Below are positions 8,308-16,918 of a DNA stretch of 64,000 nucleotides, piece by piece. Each line of letters begins with the position of its first letter. Position 1 is the first letter of the stretch. Below the pieces are notes generated by a model. It ran no database searches and was not told the DNA's origin. It saw only the letters and a program-made list of their open reading frames with translations. A program made the translations under genes and the position numbers. Source of the DNA: Propionibacteriales bacterium (lineage in GTDB: Bacteria; Actinomycetota; Actinomycetes; Propionibacteriales; Nocardioidaceae); the NCBI GenBank assembly GCA_026392465.1, contig JAPLCA010000023.1:113279-177278 (forward strand), in the 5' to 3' direction.

Positions 8308-8401
8308 CCCATCGGTGGATCAGCAACCCCCGTGACGACGATCCCGGCGATCGGTGGATCCCCAACCGCAGGGAGCGTCCTGGGGTTGGCGATCCACCGA
8401 T
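8308..8401 (+). repeat. Three copies of an ATCGGTGGATC element, two direct and one inverted
   Basis: ATCGGTGGATCCCCAACC (8350-8367) pairs with GGTTGGCGATCCACCGAT (8384-8401), one mismatch, 16-base loop. A further direct copy, CATCGGTGGATCAGCAACCC, lies at 8310-8329 and could compete for the same right arm. The stem ends the upstream transcript region; the cobN riboswitch begins 42 bases later. Confidence 0.8.
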
Positions 8402-8442
8402 AGGGGGTTCGGGCGGTCCGCCGACTAGGCTGGCCGGGACCC

Positions 8443-8536
8443 GTCGCCGCGGGTCGGGGAAGCCGGTGCGAGTCCGGCGCGGTTCCGCCACTGTGACGCC
8501 TGCGAGCAGGTACAGCCAGACACCCTTCGCGGCGAC
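8443..8536 (+). promoter_or_regulatory. Cobalamin riboswitch upstream of cobN-cobF
   Basis: Conserved elements: GGGGAAGCCGGTGCGAGTCC, GGCGCGGTTCCGCCACTGTGA and AGCCAGACACCC. GTCGCCGCG (8443-8451) can pair with CGCGGCGAC (8528-8536) to close the aptamer. Downstream GGGGCGAGAACCCC (8548-8561) is a small hairpin abutting the ribosome site GAGGAGG (8562-8568), consistent with translational control of cobN. Confidence 0.92.
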
Positions 8537-8575
8537 TCCCGCCGTCCGGGGCGAGAACCCCGAGGAGGAACCCCG

Positions 8576-11500
8576 ATGACCCGCATCGCGCTGCTCTCGA
8601 CGTCCGACACCGACCTGCTCTCGGCGCGCGCCAGCGGCGCCGACTACGTGTACGCGAACCCGGCCAAGCCGGGCCACACCGACATGGCCGCCGCGATCGA
8701 GGCGGCCGACCTCGTCGTCGCGCGCATCCTCGGCTCGCCGCAGGACCTCTGCTCCGGCTTCGCGCGCATCCGCGCCACCGGCAAGCCGATGGTCGTGCTC
8801 GGCGGCGAGCAGTCGCCCAGCGCCGAGCTGATGGAGCAGTCGACGGTGCCGATCGGCGTGTGCGCCGACGCCCACGTGTACCTCGCCGAGGGCGGTCCGG
8901 AGAACCTCGCCCAGCTGCACGCCTTCCTGTCCGACACCGTCCTGCTGACGGGCGAAGGCTTCGAGCCGCCGAAGGTGCTGCCCGAGTGGGGCCTGGCCCC
9001 CCGCCCGCAGGGCGCCGACGCCGCGGAGAACGCCGGCAAGGCCCGCATCGGCGTCCTCTACTACCGCGCCCACGAGGCGAGCGGCAACAGCGGCTTCGCG
9101 CACGCGCTGGCCGATGCGATCGACGCCACCGGCGACGCCGTCGGCGTCCCCATCTTCAGCTCCTCCCTGCGCGCCGCGCCGGACGCCCTCTTCGAGGAGA
9201 TGGCGAGCCTCGACGCCCTCATCGTCACCGTGCTCGCGGCCGGCGGCACCAAGCCCGGCACCGTCAGCGCCGGCGGCGACGACGAGTCGTGGGACGTCGC
9301 GCGGCTCAAGGCCCTCGACATCCCGATCCTGCAGGGCCTGAGCCTCACGTCGAGCCGCGCCGAGTGGGAGGCGTCCGACGACGGCGTCTCGCCGCTGGAC
9401 TCCGCGAACCAGATCGCCATCCCGGAGTTCGACGGCCGGATCATCACCGCCCCGTTCTCCTTCAAGGAGGTCGACGAGGACGGGCTGCCCCGCTACGTCG
9501 CCGACCCCGAGCGCAGCGCCCGCGTGGCCGGCATCGCCGCGGCGCACGCCCGCCTGCGCCACACGCCGCCGGCCGAGCGCAAGGTCGTGCTCATGCTGTC
9601 GGCGTACCCGACGAAGCACAGCCGCGTCGGCAACGCCGTCGGCCTCGACACCCCCGCCTCGACGATCCGCCTGCTGCGCGCCATGCGCGACGCCGGCTAC
9701 GACCTCGGCACCCCGGGGGAGATCCCGGGCCTCGAGCTCGACGACCTGACCGAGGCCGGCGACGCGCTCATCCACGCGCTCATCGACGCCGGCGGCCAGG
9801 ACGAGGAGTGGCTCACGCACACCCAGCTCACCGAGAGCCACGTGCGCATCCCCGCCGCCCGGTACGCCGAGTGGTTCGATCGCTTCCACCCCGACCTGCG
9901 CGACGCGATGCTCGAGGCGTGGGGCCCCGCGCCGGGCAGGCTCTTCGTGAACGGGGAGTCCGAGATCGTCCTCGCCACGATCCGCGCCGGGAACGTCGTG
10001 TTGATGATCCAGCCGCCCCGCGGCTACGGCGAGAACCCCGTCGCGATCTACCACGACCCCGACATGGCACCGTCGCACCACTACCTCGCCGCCTACCGCT
10101 GGGTCGAGACTCCGCCGTCAGGAGGGGGGTTCGGGGCGCACGCCGTCGTCCACCTCGGCAAGCACGGCTCGATGGAGTGGCTGCCGGGCAAGAACGCGGC
10201 ACTGTCGGCGTCGTGCGGCACCGACGCCGCGATCGGCAACCTGCCGCTGATCTACCCGTTCCTCGTCAACGACCCGGGCGAGGGTGCGCAGGCCAAGCGG
10301 CGCGCGCACGCCACGATCGTCGACCACCTCATCCCTCCGATGGCGCGTGCCGAGAGCTACGGCGACATCGCCAAGCTCGAGCAGCTGCTCGACGAGTACG
10401 CCAACATCGGCGCGATGGACCCGGCCAAGCTGCCCGCCATCCGCGAGCAGATCTGGACCCACATGCGGGCCGCCGAGATGCACCGCGACCTCGGCCTCGA
10501 CGACCAGCCCGACGACGAGGGCTTCGACGACTTCATCTTCCACGTCGACGGCTGGCTCTGCGAGATCAAGGACGCCCAGATCCGCGACGGCCTGCACGTC
10601 CTCGGCCAGGCGCCGGGCGGCGAGGCGCGCGTGAACCTCGTGCTCTCGATCCTGCGCGCGGCGCAGATCTGGGGTGGCGAGACCGGTGCCGTCCCCGGCC
10701 TGCGCGCCGCGCTCGGCCTGCAGGGCGACACCGAGGGGCAGGACCGCGAGTCGCTGCAGCGCATCGACGCCGTCGAGGAGCAGGCCCGCGCCCTCGTGCA
10801 GGGCATGGAGGACGCCGGCTGGGACACCGCCGCCGTCGACGGCCTGCACGACGACCCGGTCGTCCGTGACGTGCTGCGGTTCGCCGCCGAGCAGGTCGTG
10901 CCGCGCCTCGCGCAGACCACCGACGAGCTCGACCACGTGCTGCACGCGCTCGAGGGCGGCTTCATCCCCGCCGGTCCGTCCGGCTCGCCGCTGCGTGGCC
11001 TCGTCAACGTGCTGCCCACCGGCCGCAACTTCTACACCGTCGACCCCAAGGCCGTGCCGTCCCGACTGGCCTGGGAGACCGGCCGCGCGATGGCCGACTC
11101 GCTGCTCGAGAAGCACCTCTCCGACACCGGCGAGTACCCGCGCTCCGTCGGCCTGTCCGTCTGGGGCACGTCGGCCATGCGCACGTCGGGCGACGACGTC
11201 GCCGAGGTGCTGGCGCTGATCGGCGTCGAGCCCGAGTGGGACCCGGCGTCGCGCCGGGTCAACGGCCTGCGCGTCGTGCCCCTGGAGGAGCTCGGCCGCC
11301 CGCGCATCGACGTCACCGTCCGCATCTCCGGCTTCTTCCGCGACGCGTTCCCGCACGTCATCGGCATCCTCGACGACGCCATCCGCCAGGTGGCCGAGCT
11401 CGACGAGCCGCTCGAGCAGAACTACGTCCGCGCACACACGGAGGCCGACCTCGCCGAGCACGGCGACCAGCGTCGCGCCACGACCCGCATCTACGGCTCC

Positions 11501-12208
11501 AAGCCGGGCTCCTACGGTGCGGGCATCCTGCAGGTCATCGAGGCCGGCAACTGGAAGACCGACGACGACCTCGCCGAGGTCTACACGGCGTGGGGCGGGT
11601 TCGCCTACGGCCGCGACCTCGACGGTCGCCCGGCGGCCGAGGACATGCGCGCCAACTACCGGCGCATCGCGGTGGCCGCGAAGAACATCGACACTCGCGA
11701 GCACGACATCGCCGACTCCGACGACTACTTCCAGTACCACGGCGGCATGGTCGCGACGGTCCGCGCGCTCACCGGCTCCGAGCCGAAGGCGTACGTCGGC
11801 GACTCGACCACGCCCGACGCGGTGCGCACCCGCACGCTGCAGGAGGAGACCACGCGCGTGTTCCGCGCGCGCGTCGTGAACCCGCGCTGGATCTCGGCCA
11901 TGCAGCGTCACGGCTACAAGGGCGCGTTCGAGCTGGCGGCCACCGTCGACTACCTCTTCGGCTTCGACGCGACGGCCGGCGTCGTGCACGACTGGATGTA
12001 CGAGAAGCTCGCCACCGAGTACGTCCTCGACGAGACCAACCAGGAGTTCATGCGGACCTCGAACCCGTGGGCGCTGCGCGGCATCGTCGAGCGGCTGGGC
12101 GAGGCGGCCGAGCGCGGCCTGTGGGCCGAGCCCGACCCGGAGGTCGTCGCGGCCATGCAGCAGGTGTACCTCGACCTCGAGGGCGACCTGGAGGACCGGC
12201 ACGCGTGA
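8576..12208 (+). CDS. cobN: Cobaltochelatase large subunit CobN (aerobic pathway)
   Basis: Inserts Co2+ into hydrogenobyrinate a,c-diamide with the CobS/CobT-type AAA partners, ATP-dependent, in the cytoplasm. 1210 residues, normal for CobN. The chelatase signature is seen around residues 520-540 (VVHLGKHGSMEWLPGK), with further family blocks such as NPVAIYHDPD, IYGSKPGSYGAGI and QYHGGMVATVRAL in the last third. The ATG at 8576 follows GAGGAGG at a good distance. A B12 riboswitch precedes it, and cobF follows. CobN, rather than CbiK/CbiX, indicates the late-cobalt-insertion route. Confidence 0.96.
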   Translation: MTRIALLSTSDTDLLSARASGADYVYANPAKPGHTDMAAAIEAADLVVARILGSPQDLCSGFARIRATGKPMVVLGGEQSPSAELMEQSTVPIGVCADAHVYLAEGGPENLAQLHAFLSDTVLLTGEGFEPPKVLPEWGLAPRPQGADAAENAGKARIGVLYYRAHEASGNSGFAHALADAIDATGDAVGVPIFSSSLRAAPDALFEEMASLDALIVTVLAAGGTKPGTVSAGGDDESWDVARLKALDIPILQGLSLTSSRAEWEASDDGVSPLDSANQIAIPEFDGRIITAPFSFKEVDEDGLPRYVADPERSARVAGIAAAHARLRHTPPAERKVVLMLSAYPTKHSRVGNAVGLDTPASTIRLLRAMRDAGYDLGTPGEIPGLELDDLTEAGDALIHALIDAGGQDEEWLTHTQLTESHVRIPAARYAEWFDRFHPDLRDAMLEAWGPAPGRLFVNGESEIVLATIRAGNVVLMIQPPRGYGENPVAIYHDPDMAPSHHYLAAYRWVETPPSGGGFGAHAVVHLGKHGSMEWLPGKNAALSASCGTDAAIGNLPLIYPFLVNDPGEGAQAKRRAHATIVDHLIPPMARAESYGDIAKLEQLLDEYANIGAMDPAKLPAIREQIWTHMRAAEMHRDLGLDDQPDDEGFDDFIFHVDGWLCEIKDAQIRDGLHVLGQAPGGEARVNLVLSILRAAQIWGGETGAVPGLRAALGLQGDTEGQDRESLQRIDAVEEQARALVQGMEDAGWDTAAVDGLHDDPVVRDVLRFAAEQVVPRLAQTTDELDHVLHALEGGFIPAGPSGSPLRGLVNVLPTGRNFYTVDPKAVPSRLAWETGRAMADSLLEKHLSDTGEYPRSVGLSVWGTSAMRTSGDDVAEVLALIGVEPEWDPASRRVNGLRVVPLEELGRPRIDVTVRISGFFRDAFPHVIGILDDAIRQVAELDEPLEQNYVRAHTEADLAEHGDQRRATTRIYGSKPGSYGAGILQVIEAGNWKTDDDLAEVYTAWGGFAYGRDLDGRPAAEDMRANYRRIAVAAKNIDTREHDIADSDDYFQYHGGMVATVRALTGSEPKAYVGDSTTPDAVRTRTLQEETTRVFRARVVNPRWISAMQRHGYKGAFELAATVDYLFGFDATAGVVHDWMYEKLATEYVLDETNQEFMRTSNPWALRGIVERLGEAAERGLWAEPDPEVVAAMQQVYLDLEGDLEDRHA

Positions 12209-12232
12209 CCCGGCTGGGCGGTGCGTGGCGGC

Positions 12233-12328
12233 TGACCCCGGCGGGGGTGCCGGGGCCCCATGACCGCGGAGGGCGGCGACTGACCCCGGCGGGGGTGCCG
12301 GGGCCCCTTGACCGCGGAGGGCGGCGAT
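12233..12328 (+). repeat. Two tandem 48-bp units at the start of cobF
   Basis: Unit 1 spans 12233-12280 and unit 2 12281-12328, differing at two bases. Each starts TGACCCCGGCGGGGGTGCCG and ends GACCGCGGAGGGCGGCGA(C/T). Each unit therefore carries a ribosome-site-like GGAGGG followed by a start-like (C/T)TGACC; only the last is a real start codon (TTG at 12328). The core CCGGCGGGGGTGCCGGG recurs at 52146-52217 and 50598-50614. Confidence 0.9.
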
Positions 12329-13086
12329 TGACCCTGGTCGGGATCGGCCTGGGCCATCCGGACCACCTGACGCTGGAGGCCGTGGCGGCGCTGCGGTCGG
12401 CGTCGGTGGCGCTGGTGACGGTGAAGCGGGCGGGCGACCCGCTGGCCGCCGCGCGTCGTGAGCTGATCGCCCACCACGCACCCGACCTGCAGGTCGTGGA
12501 GGTGGTCGACCCCGAGCGTGACCGGTCGGCCGCGTCGACGTCGACCACGGCGGGCTACGAGGGCGTCGTCGGCGACTGGCACGAGGCGAGGGCCGAGGCC
12601 TGGGAGCGGGCGCTCGTCGAGCACCCGGACGGCGACGCCGTCGTCCTCGTGTGGGGCGACCCGGCGTTCTACGACTCGACCGTCCGCGTGGTGGAGCGGG
12701 TGCTCGCGCGCGGTGCGGTGACCTTCGACTGGTCGGTGCTCCCGGGCATCTCCGCGCTCCAGCTGCTGGCCGCGCGGCACCGGATCGTGCTGCACGAGGT
12801 CGGGCAGCCCGTGCACGTGACGACCGAGCGACGCCTGCGCGAGGCGCTCGAGCAGGGCCAGCGCAACGTCGTCGTGTTCCTGACCTCCGGGACCGACCTG
12901 ACCGGCCTCGGCGACTGGCACGTCTGGTGGGGTGCCAACCTCGGGTCGCCGTCGGAGCGGCTCGTGGCCGGCCGGGTCGCCGACGTCGCGGACGAGGTCG
13001 CCCGCGCCCGGGCAGCCGCCAAGGACGAGGCCGGCTGGGTCATGGACCTCTTCCTCCTCCGTCTCTCCCCTTCCCTTTCCCGCTGA
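12328..13086 (+). CDS. cobF: Precorrin-6A synthase (deacetylating) CobF
   Basis: S-adenosylmethionine-dependent C-1 methylase that converts precorrin-5 to precorrin-6A, an aerobic-pathway step. From TTG at 12328 it is 252 residues, the family's usual size: an N-terminal LVGIGLGHPDHLT nucleotide-binding strand, VVLVWGDPAFYDST (CobF-specific methylase motif), VLPGISALQLLAARH, and a C-terminal WVMDLFLLRL. The TTG is preceded by GGAGGG. A GTG at 12205, overlapping the cobN stop, would add 41 residues encoded mostly by the 48-bp repeats (TPAGVPGP motif twice), which are not part of the fold. Stop codon TGA lies inside the palindrome that follows. Confidence 0.9.
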   Translation: MTLVGIGLGHPDHLTLEAVAALRSASVALVTVKRAGDPLAAARRELIAHHAPDLQVVEVVDPERDRSAASTSTTAGYEGVVGDWHEARAEAWERALVEHPDGDAVVLVWGDPAFYDSTVRVVERVLARGAVTFDWSVLPGISALQLLAARHRIVLHEVGQPVHVTTERRLREALEQGQRNVVVFLTSGTDLTGLGDWHVWWGANLGSPSERLVAGRVADVADEVARARAAAKDEAGWVMDLFLLRLSPSLSR

Positions 13087-13143
13087 GTGTGACGTTTGCG
13101 GGCCCGATCGCGTCGATCGGGCCCGCAAACGTCACACTCAGCG
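13081..13143 (+). terminator. Perfect 30-bp palindrome, GAGYGTGACGTTT family (copy 2), between convergent genes
   Basis: The arm 13081-13110 is perfectly repeated in reverse at 13114-13143 around a 3-base loop; the arm begins CGCTGAGTGTGACGTTTGCG. It lies between cobF (+) and the MFS gene (-), so a bidirectional terminator is the simplest role. It supplies the last Arg codon and TGA stop of cobF. Confidence 0.9.
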
Positions 13144-13161
13144 CAGGTGGGGGGGGTGGGG

Positions 13162-14613
13162 TCAGGCCTCCTCGGTCTCGTGGGAGTCGGTGAGGGTGCT
13201 CGCGCCGTAGGCGGCGATCGAGCCGGCCACGACGGCCAGCACGAGGAAGACGATCCGCTCGCCGTGGAAGAACGACGCCACGAGCTCGGGCGTCCACGCG
13301 CCGGTCGGCAGGACCTGCACCACGAGCGCCGCCAGCAGCGTGCCGACCAGGGCTGTGCCGACGCTCGTGCCGAGCTCCTGCGCGGTGTCGTTCAGCGCGG
13401 CGCCGAGCGACGTCCGGTTGCCGGGCATCGCGCCGATCAGCGCGACGGCGCAGGTCATCATGACGGTGCGCAGGCCGATCACCATCACGACCATCGCCAC
13501 GAGGATGGCGAGGTACCCGTGCTCGACGGCGTACCCCATCCCGAGCAGGCCGACGGCGAGCAGACCAGCGCCGACGAGGCACGCGACGCGGTGCCCGAAT
13601 CGCTTGACCATGGTCTCGGTCAGCGGGTTCGACAGCAGCATCGTGACGATCATCGGCAGGTTCGCCAGGCCGGCACGGACGGGACTCCAGCCGTAGGCGT
13701 ACTGGAAGTGCAGGACGAGCGAGAACATCACGCCGGTCATCGCGACGGAGGTGCCGAGCTGCGCGATCGTCGCCCCGCGCACCGTGCCGCGGCGGAAGAC
13801 GTCGAGGTCGAGCATGGGCGAGGCGGTGCGTCGCTCGTGCCGGACGAAGACGATCGCGGCGGCGACCGACCCGAGCACGCAGGCGAGGGTGACGGCCGAC
13901 AGCCAGCCGCGCTCGACGCCGCTCGTCAGGGCGTACGCGCCGAGACCGATCGCGGCGACGCTGAGCACGGCACCGGGCAGGTCGAGCGCGTCGTCGGTGA
14001 GGTCGTCGGCGTGGTCCGCGGCGACGCCGACGCGCACCCCGACCCAGGCGACGAGCGCGATGGGCGCGTTCACGGCGAGCAGCCACTCCCACCCCACGTG
14101 CTCGAGCGCCGTGCCGCCGAGCACGGGTCCGAGCACGAAGCCGGCCATGCCGACCATCATCATGATCGGGAACGCGCGACGCCGCAGCGCCTCGTCGTCG
14201 AAGAGGCGGAACACGAGCGAGTTGGTGATCGGCGCCATCGCGGCGGCGCAGAGCCCGAGCGCGGCGCGCAGCGCGATGAGCTCGGCCGTCGAGCCGACGA
14301 GCAGCGCGCCCAGGCTGATGGTGCCGAAGGCGGCGAGCCCGACGAGGAGCACGCGGCGGCGGCCGAAGCGGTCGGCGACCGACCCGGCGGTGAGCATGAG
14401 GCCGCCGAAGGTGAGGGCGTAGGCGCCGGTGACCCACTGCAGCGACGTGGTGGTGCCGTGCAGGTCGCGGCCGATGGTGGGCAGGGCGATCGACAGCAGG
14501 GTGTTGTCGACCATCTCGACGAAGAACGCGAGGCAGAGGGCGGTGAGGGGGATCCAGGCGGCGCGCAGCGAGGGGTAGGTGCGGGTCGTCGGAGCTGTGG
14601 TCGTGGTCGTCAT
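13162..14613 (-). CDS. MFS drug exporter, DHA2 (14-spanner, EmrB/QacA) type
   Basis: 483 residues with about 14 hydrophobic spans. Motifs: LAFFVEMVDNTLLSIALPTI (span 1, DHA2 motif D1), GSVADRFGRRRVLLVG (motif A between spans 2 and 3) and GFVLGPVLGG (motif C, antiporter signature). Proton-driven export of cationic or lipophilic drugs is expected. The ATG at 14613 follows GGAGGTGG, which sets the start although the frame is open further upstream. A TetR gene diverges from it across an 83-base region filled with three operator copies, so the pump is almost certainly repressed by that TetR. Confidence 0.9.
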   Translation of the reverse strand: MTTTTTAPTTRTYPSLRAAWIPLTALCLAFFVEMVDNTLLSIALPTIGRDLHGTTTSLQWVTGAYALTFGGLMLTAGSVADRFGRRRVLLVGLAAFGTISLGALLVGSTAELIALRAALGLCAAAMAPITNSLVFRLFDDEALRRRAFPIMMMVGMAGFVLGPVLGGTALEHVGWEWLLAVNAPIALVAWVGVRVGVAADHADDLTDDALDLPGAVLSVAAIGLGAYALTSGVERGWLSAVTLACVLGSVAAAIVFVRHERRTASPMLDLDVFRRGTVRGATIAQLGTSVAMTGVMFSLVLHFQYAYGWSPVRAGLANLPMIVTMLLSNPLTETMVKRFGHRVACLVGAGLLAVGLLGMGYAVEHGYLAILVAMVVMVIGLRTVMMTCAVALIGAMPGNRTSLGAALNDTAQELGTSVGTALVGTLLAALVVQVLPTGAWTPELVASFFHGERIVFLVLAVVAGSIAAYGASTLTDSHETEEA

Positions 14614-14631
14614 GAGCCACCTCCGGAAGCA

Positions 14632-14686
14632 TCGAACAGCGTTCGACTGTCGAACGCTGTTCGAGACGATAGAACATCGTTCGATA
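14632..14686. promoter_or_regulatory. Three TCGAAC-N3-GTTCGA operators between MFS and tetR
   Basis: TCGAACAGCGTTCGA (14632-14646) and TCGAACGCTGTTCGA (14650-14664) are each palindromic and are inverted copies of each other; a third, weaker site TAGAACATCGTTCGATA follows at 14669-14685. These are likely sites of the divergent TetR. TAGGAT (14684-14689) is a plausible -10 for tetR and lies against the third site, so tetR may be autoregulated. Confidence 0.8.
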
Positions 14687-14696
14687 GGATGCAAGG

Positions 14697-15461
14697 GTGA
14701 GTCCCCGACGACCTGCCGCCGGCGCGCCCCGCCAGCCGCGCCCACCCGGCCCGCCGCGACGTCAACCGCCCCCGCGCAGCCGGACCACCCACTCGATGGA
14801 GTCCGTCCTCACGGAGGCGGTCAGGCTCCTCGACGAGGCCGGCGAGCCCGCCCTCACCTTCCGCGCGCTCGCCGCACGGCTGGGTGGCGGCGTGGCCAGC
14901 ATCTACTGGTACGTCTCGAGCAAGGACGAGCTGCTCGAGCGCGCCGCCGACTTCGTCCTCGAGGGCGTCCTCGACGCCACGGACGGCTTCGTCGACGGCG
15001 ACCCGGTCGACGACCTGCGCCGTACCGCGATCGCCCTCTTCGACGCCGTGGCCGACCGCCCGTGGCTCGGCGCCTACTTCATGCGCAACACCGGGTCGCA
15101 GCCCAACTCGCTGCGCTACTACGAGCGGGTCGGCCAGCACGTGCTCCGCCTGGGCCTGGACCCGCTCGAGACGTTCAACGCCGCGTCGGCCGTCATCGGC
15201 TACGTCATCGGCATCGCGGCCGACCTCGGCCAGCAGCCGCCCGAGGAGGTCGTCGACGGCAGCACCACGCGCTCGGACTACCTGGCCCGGACCGTGGCCG
15301 AGTGGCGCGAGCTCGACCCCGACGAGTGGCCGTTCCTGCACACCATCGTCGACGTGTTCGCCGACCACGACGACTCCGACCAGTTCCGGGCCGGCCTCGA
15401 CCTCCTCCTCGCGGGCCTGAGCCTGCGAGCGGGCCACCACCCCCCTCCCCCACCCCGCTGA
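14697..15461 (+). CDS. TetR family repressor (TetR_C type) of the adjacent exporter
   Basis: 254 residues. The first about 33 are a basic Pro/Arg-rich extension; then the helix-turn-helix EAVRLLDEAGEPALTFRALAARLGGGVASIYWYVSSKDELLERA (residues about 40-85) in the arrangement of the tetracycline-repressor-C class, followed by an all-helical ligand domain. The GTG at 14697 is only about 8 bases after the TAGGAT -10, so the message may be leaderless; a later start at the Met of HSMESVLTE would remove the odd extension and is possible. The gene's stop TGA lies in the following palindrome. Confidence 0.87.
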   Translation: MSPRRPAAGAPRQPRPPGPPRRQPPPRSRTTHSMESVLTEAVRLLDEAGEPALTFRALAARLGGGVASIYWYVSSKDELLERAADFVLEGVLDATDGFVDGDPVDDLRRTAIALFDAVADRPWLGAYFMRNTGSQPNSLRYYERVGQHVLRLGLDPLETFNAASAVIGYVIGIAADLGQQPPEEVVDGSTTRSDYLARTVAEWRELDPDEWPFLHTIVDVFADHDDSDQFRAGLDLLLAGLSLRAGHHPPPPPR

Positions 15462-15520
15462 GCGTGACGTTTCGGCCCCGATCCGCGGCGGATCGGGGCC
15501 GAAACGTCACGGTCAGCGGG
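15454..15520 (+). terminator. 32-bp palindrome, GAGYGTGACGTTT family (copy 3), between convergent genes
   Basis: Arms 15454-15485 and 15489-15520 match with one mismatch around a 3-base loop; the left arm begins CCCGCTGAGCGTGACGTTTC. It supplies the CGC-TGA (Arg-stop) end of both convergent genes: tetR (stop 15459-15461) and the Rrf2 gene (stop 15513-15515). Probable bidirectional terminator. Confidence 0.9.
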
Positions 15521-15944
15521 GGACGAGGTCGGCGACGGTCGTGCGGGCGAGGGTCGCCTCGGTGGCTCGGGCGACCTCGGCGTCGACCCGGGTGAGACCG
15601 TCCTGGATGCTGCGTCCCACGGGGCAGCGGGGGCTGGGCAGGTGGATCGCCAGCACGGGCTCCTCGCCGCGCACGAGCCGCCAGACCGTGTCGAGCCGGA
15701 TGTCGGCGGGGTCGACCAGCAACCGCCAGCCGCCGCGCGCACCGGGCGTCGAGGCCAGGAGTCCCGCCTCGCGCAGCGGCGCGAGCACCCGACGGACGTG
15801 CACGGCGGTCACCTGCGTGCTGGCCGCCAGCTCGGTGGCCCCGACGAGTCGACCCGTCCGCGACCCCGGCCCCGCCCCAGCACCGGCGAGGTAGGTGAGC
15901 ACGTGCACCGCCACGGCGAACTGGGTGCTCTGCGGACTGGCCAT
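15513..15944 (-). CDS. Rrf2 family transcriptional regulator
   Basis: 143 residues. Winged-helix pattern of Rrf2 proteins: STQFAVAVHVLTYLAG, GATELAASTQVTAVHVRRVLAPLREAGLLASTPGARGGWRL, then a dimerisation helix. Only one Cys (SPRCPVG) is present, so it lacks the three Cys of IscR/NsrR and would not hold their cluster; it resembles the YwnA/Rv1287-like subgroup. The start ATG at 15944 is chosen over one 18 bases upstream. It diverges from the NmrA-like gene at 16025; AGTT-ACAAC-AACT at 15982-15994 in the shared promoter region is a candidate operator. Confidence 0.87.
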   Translation of the reverse strand: MASPQSTQFAVAVHVLTYLAGAGAGPGSRTGRLVGATELAASTQVTAVHVRRVLAPLREAGLLASTPGARGGWRLLVDPADIRLDTVWRLVRGEEPVLAIHLPSPRCPVGRSIQDGLTRVDAEVARATEATLARTTVADLVPR

Positions 15945-16024
15945 GCCCCCAGTCTGGCACATCCATCATCAGCGTGGTTATAGTTACAACAACTGCAATC
16001 ACTCTGCACACGAATGGGGACACC

Positions 16025-16864
16025 ATGACCACCTACGCCATCACCGGAGCCTCGGGCCAGCTCGGCTCGCTCACCGCCGACCACCTCCTCGAGCAGGTCG
16101 ACGCGTCCGACGTCGTCCTGCTGACGCGCTCCCCCGAGAAGATCGACCGCCCCGGCGTCACCGTGCGCGCCGCCGACTTCGACGACCCGGCGACCCTCGC
16201 CACCGCCTTCGAGGGCGTCGACGAGCTGCTGCTCGTCTCGACCGACGCCGTCGGCAGCCGCGTCGAGGGCCAGCGTCGTGCGATCGAGGCCGCGAAGGCC
16301 GCCGGCGTGCGCCGCGTGCTGTACACCTCGGTCACCTCACCCACGGAGGACAACCCCGCCGCCGTGACGCCCGACCACCGCGCCACCGAGCAGGACCTGC
16401 GGGACAGCGGCCTGCGCTGGACGTTCCTGCGCAACAACCTCTACGCCGACATGCAGGCCGACACCGTCGCGCAGGCGGCCGCCTCGGGCCAGCACGTCAC
16501 CAACACCGGCGACGGTGGCGCCGCGTACGTGACCCGCGCCGACTGCGCCGCCGCGGCGGTCGCCGCCCTCCTGAGCACCGAGCTCGACGACGTGGCCCTC
16601 GACGTCACGGGCCCGCGCGCGGTCACCGCCGACGACATCGCGACGCTCGCGGCCCAGCGCCGGGGCGAGCCGGTCGAGGTCGTCCACGTCGACGACGCCG
16701 CCTACGTCGCCGGTCTCGAGCAGGCCGGGCTGCCGACGCCGGTCGCCCAGCTCCTCGCCTCGTTCGGCACGGCCATCCGCGAGGGCCGGCTCGCCGCCGT
16801 CTCCTCGGCCGTGGAGGACCTCACCGGCCGTCCGGCGACGCCGCTCGAGGACGTCGTCGCCTGA
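16025..16864 (+). CDS. NmrA/QorB-like NAD(P)H-binding oxidoreductase
   Basis: 279 residues. Rossmann start MTTYAITGASGQLGSLTADHLL with the GxxGxxG nucleotide motif, VRAADFDDPATLATAFEGVDELLLVS (NmrA-type second segment), RRVLYTSVTSP and GLRWTFLRNNLYADM, closely like NAD(P)H:quinone oxidoreductase 2 (QorB). Probably reduces quinones or senses NADP(H) redox state. The ATG at 16025 is on a message divergent from the Rrf2 gene, which is its likely repressor. Confidence 0.87.
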   Translation: MTTYAITGASGQLGSLTADHLLEQVDASDVVLLTRSPEKIDRPGVTVRAADFDDPATLATAFEGVDELLLVSTDAVGSRVEGQRRAIEAAKAAGVRRVLYTSVTSPTEDNPAAVTPDHRATEQDLRDSGLRWTFLRNNLYADMQADTVAQAAASGQHVTNTGDGGAAYVTRADCAAAAVAALLSTELDDVALDVTGPRAVTADDIATLAAQRRGEPVEVVHVDDAAYVAGLEQAGLPTPVAQLLASFGTAIREGRLAAVSSAVEDLTGRPATPLEDVVA

Positions 16865-16918
16865 CGCGCGACCGTGCGGCGCCGGGACAGGAGTCCACGG
16901 CGCCGCACGCGCAGCGGG

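Noticed and set aside
12205..12327. Upstream cobF start at GTG 12205, coupled to the cobN stop
   Set aside because: It would add 41 residues made of the 48-bp repeats. TTG 12328 has GGAGGG ahead and gives the normal CobF N-terminus. Kept as an alternative only.
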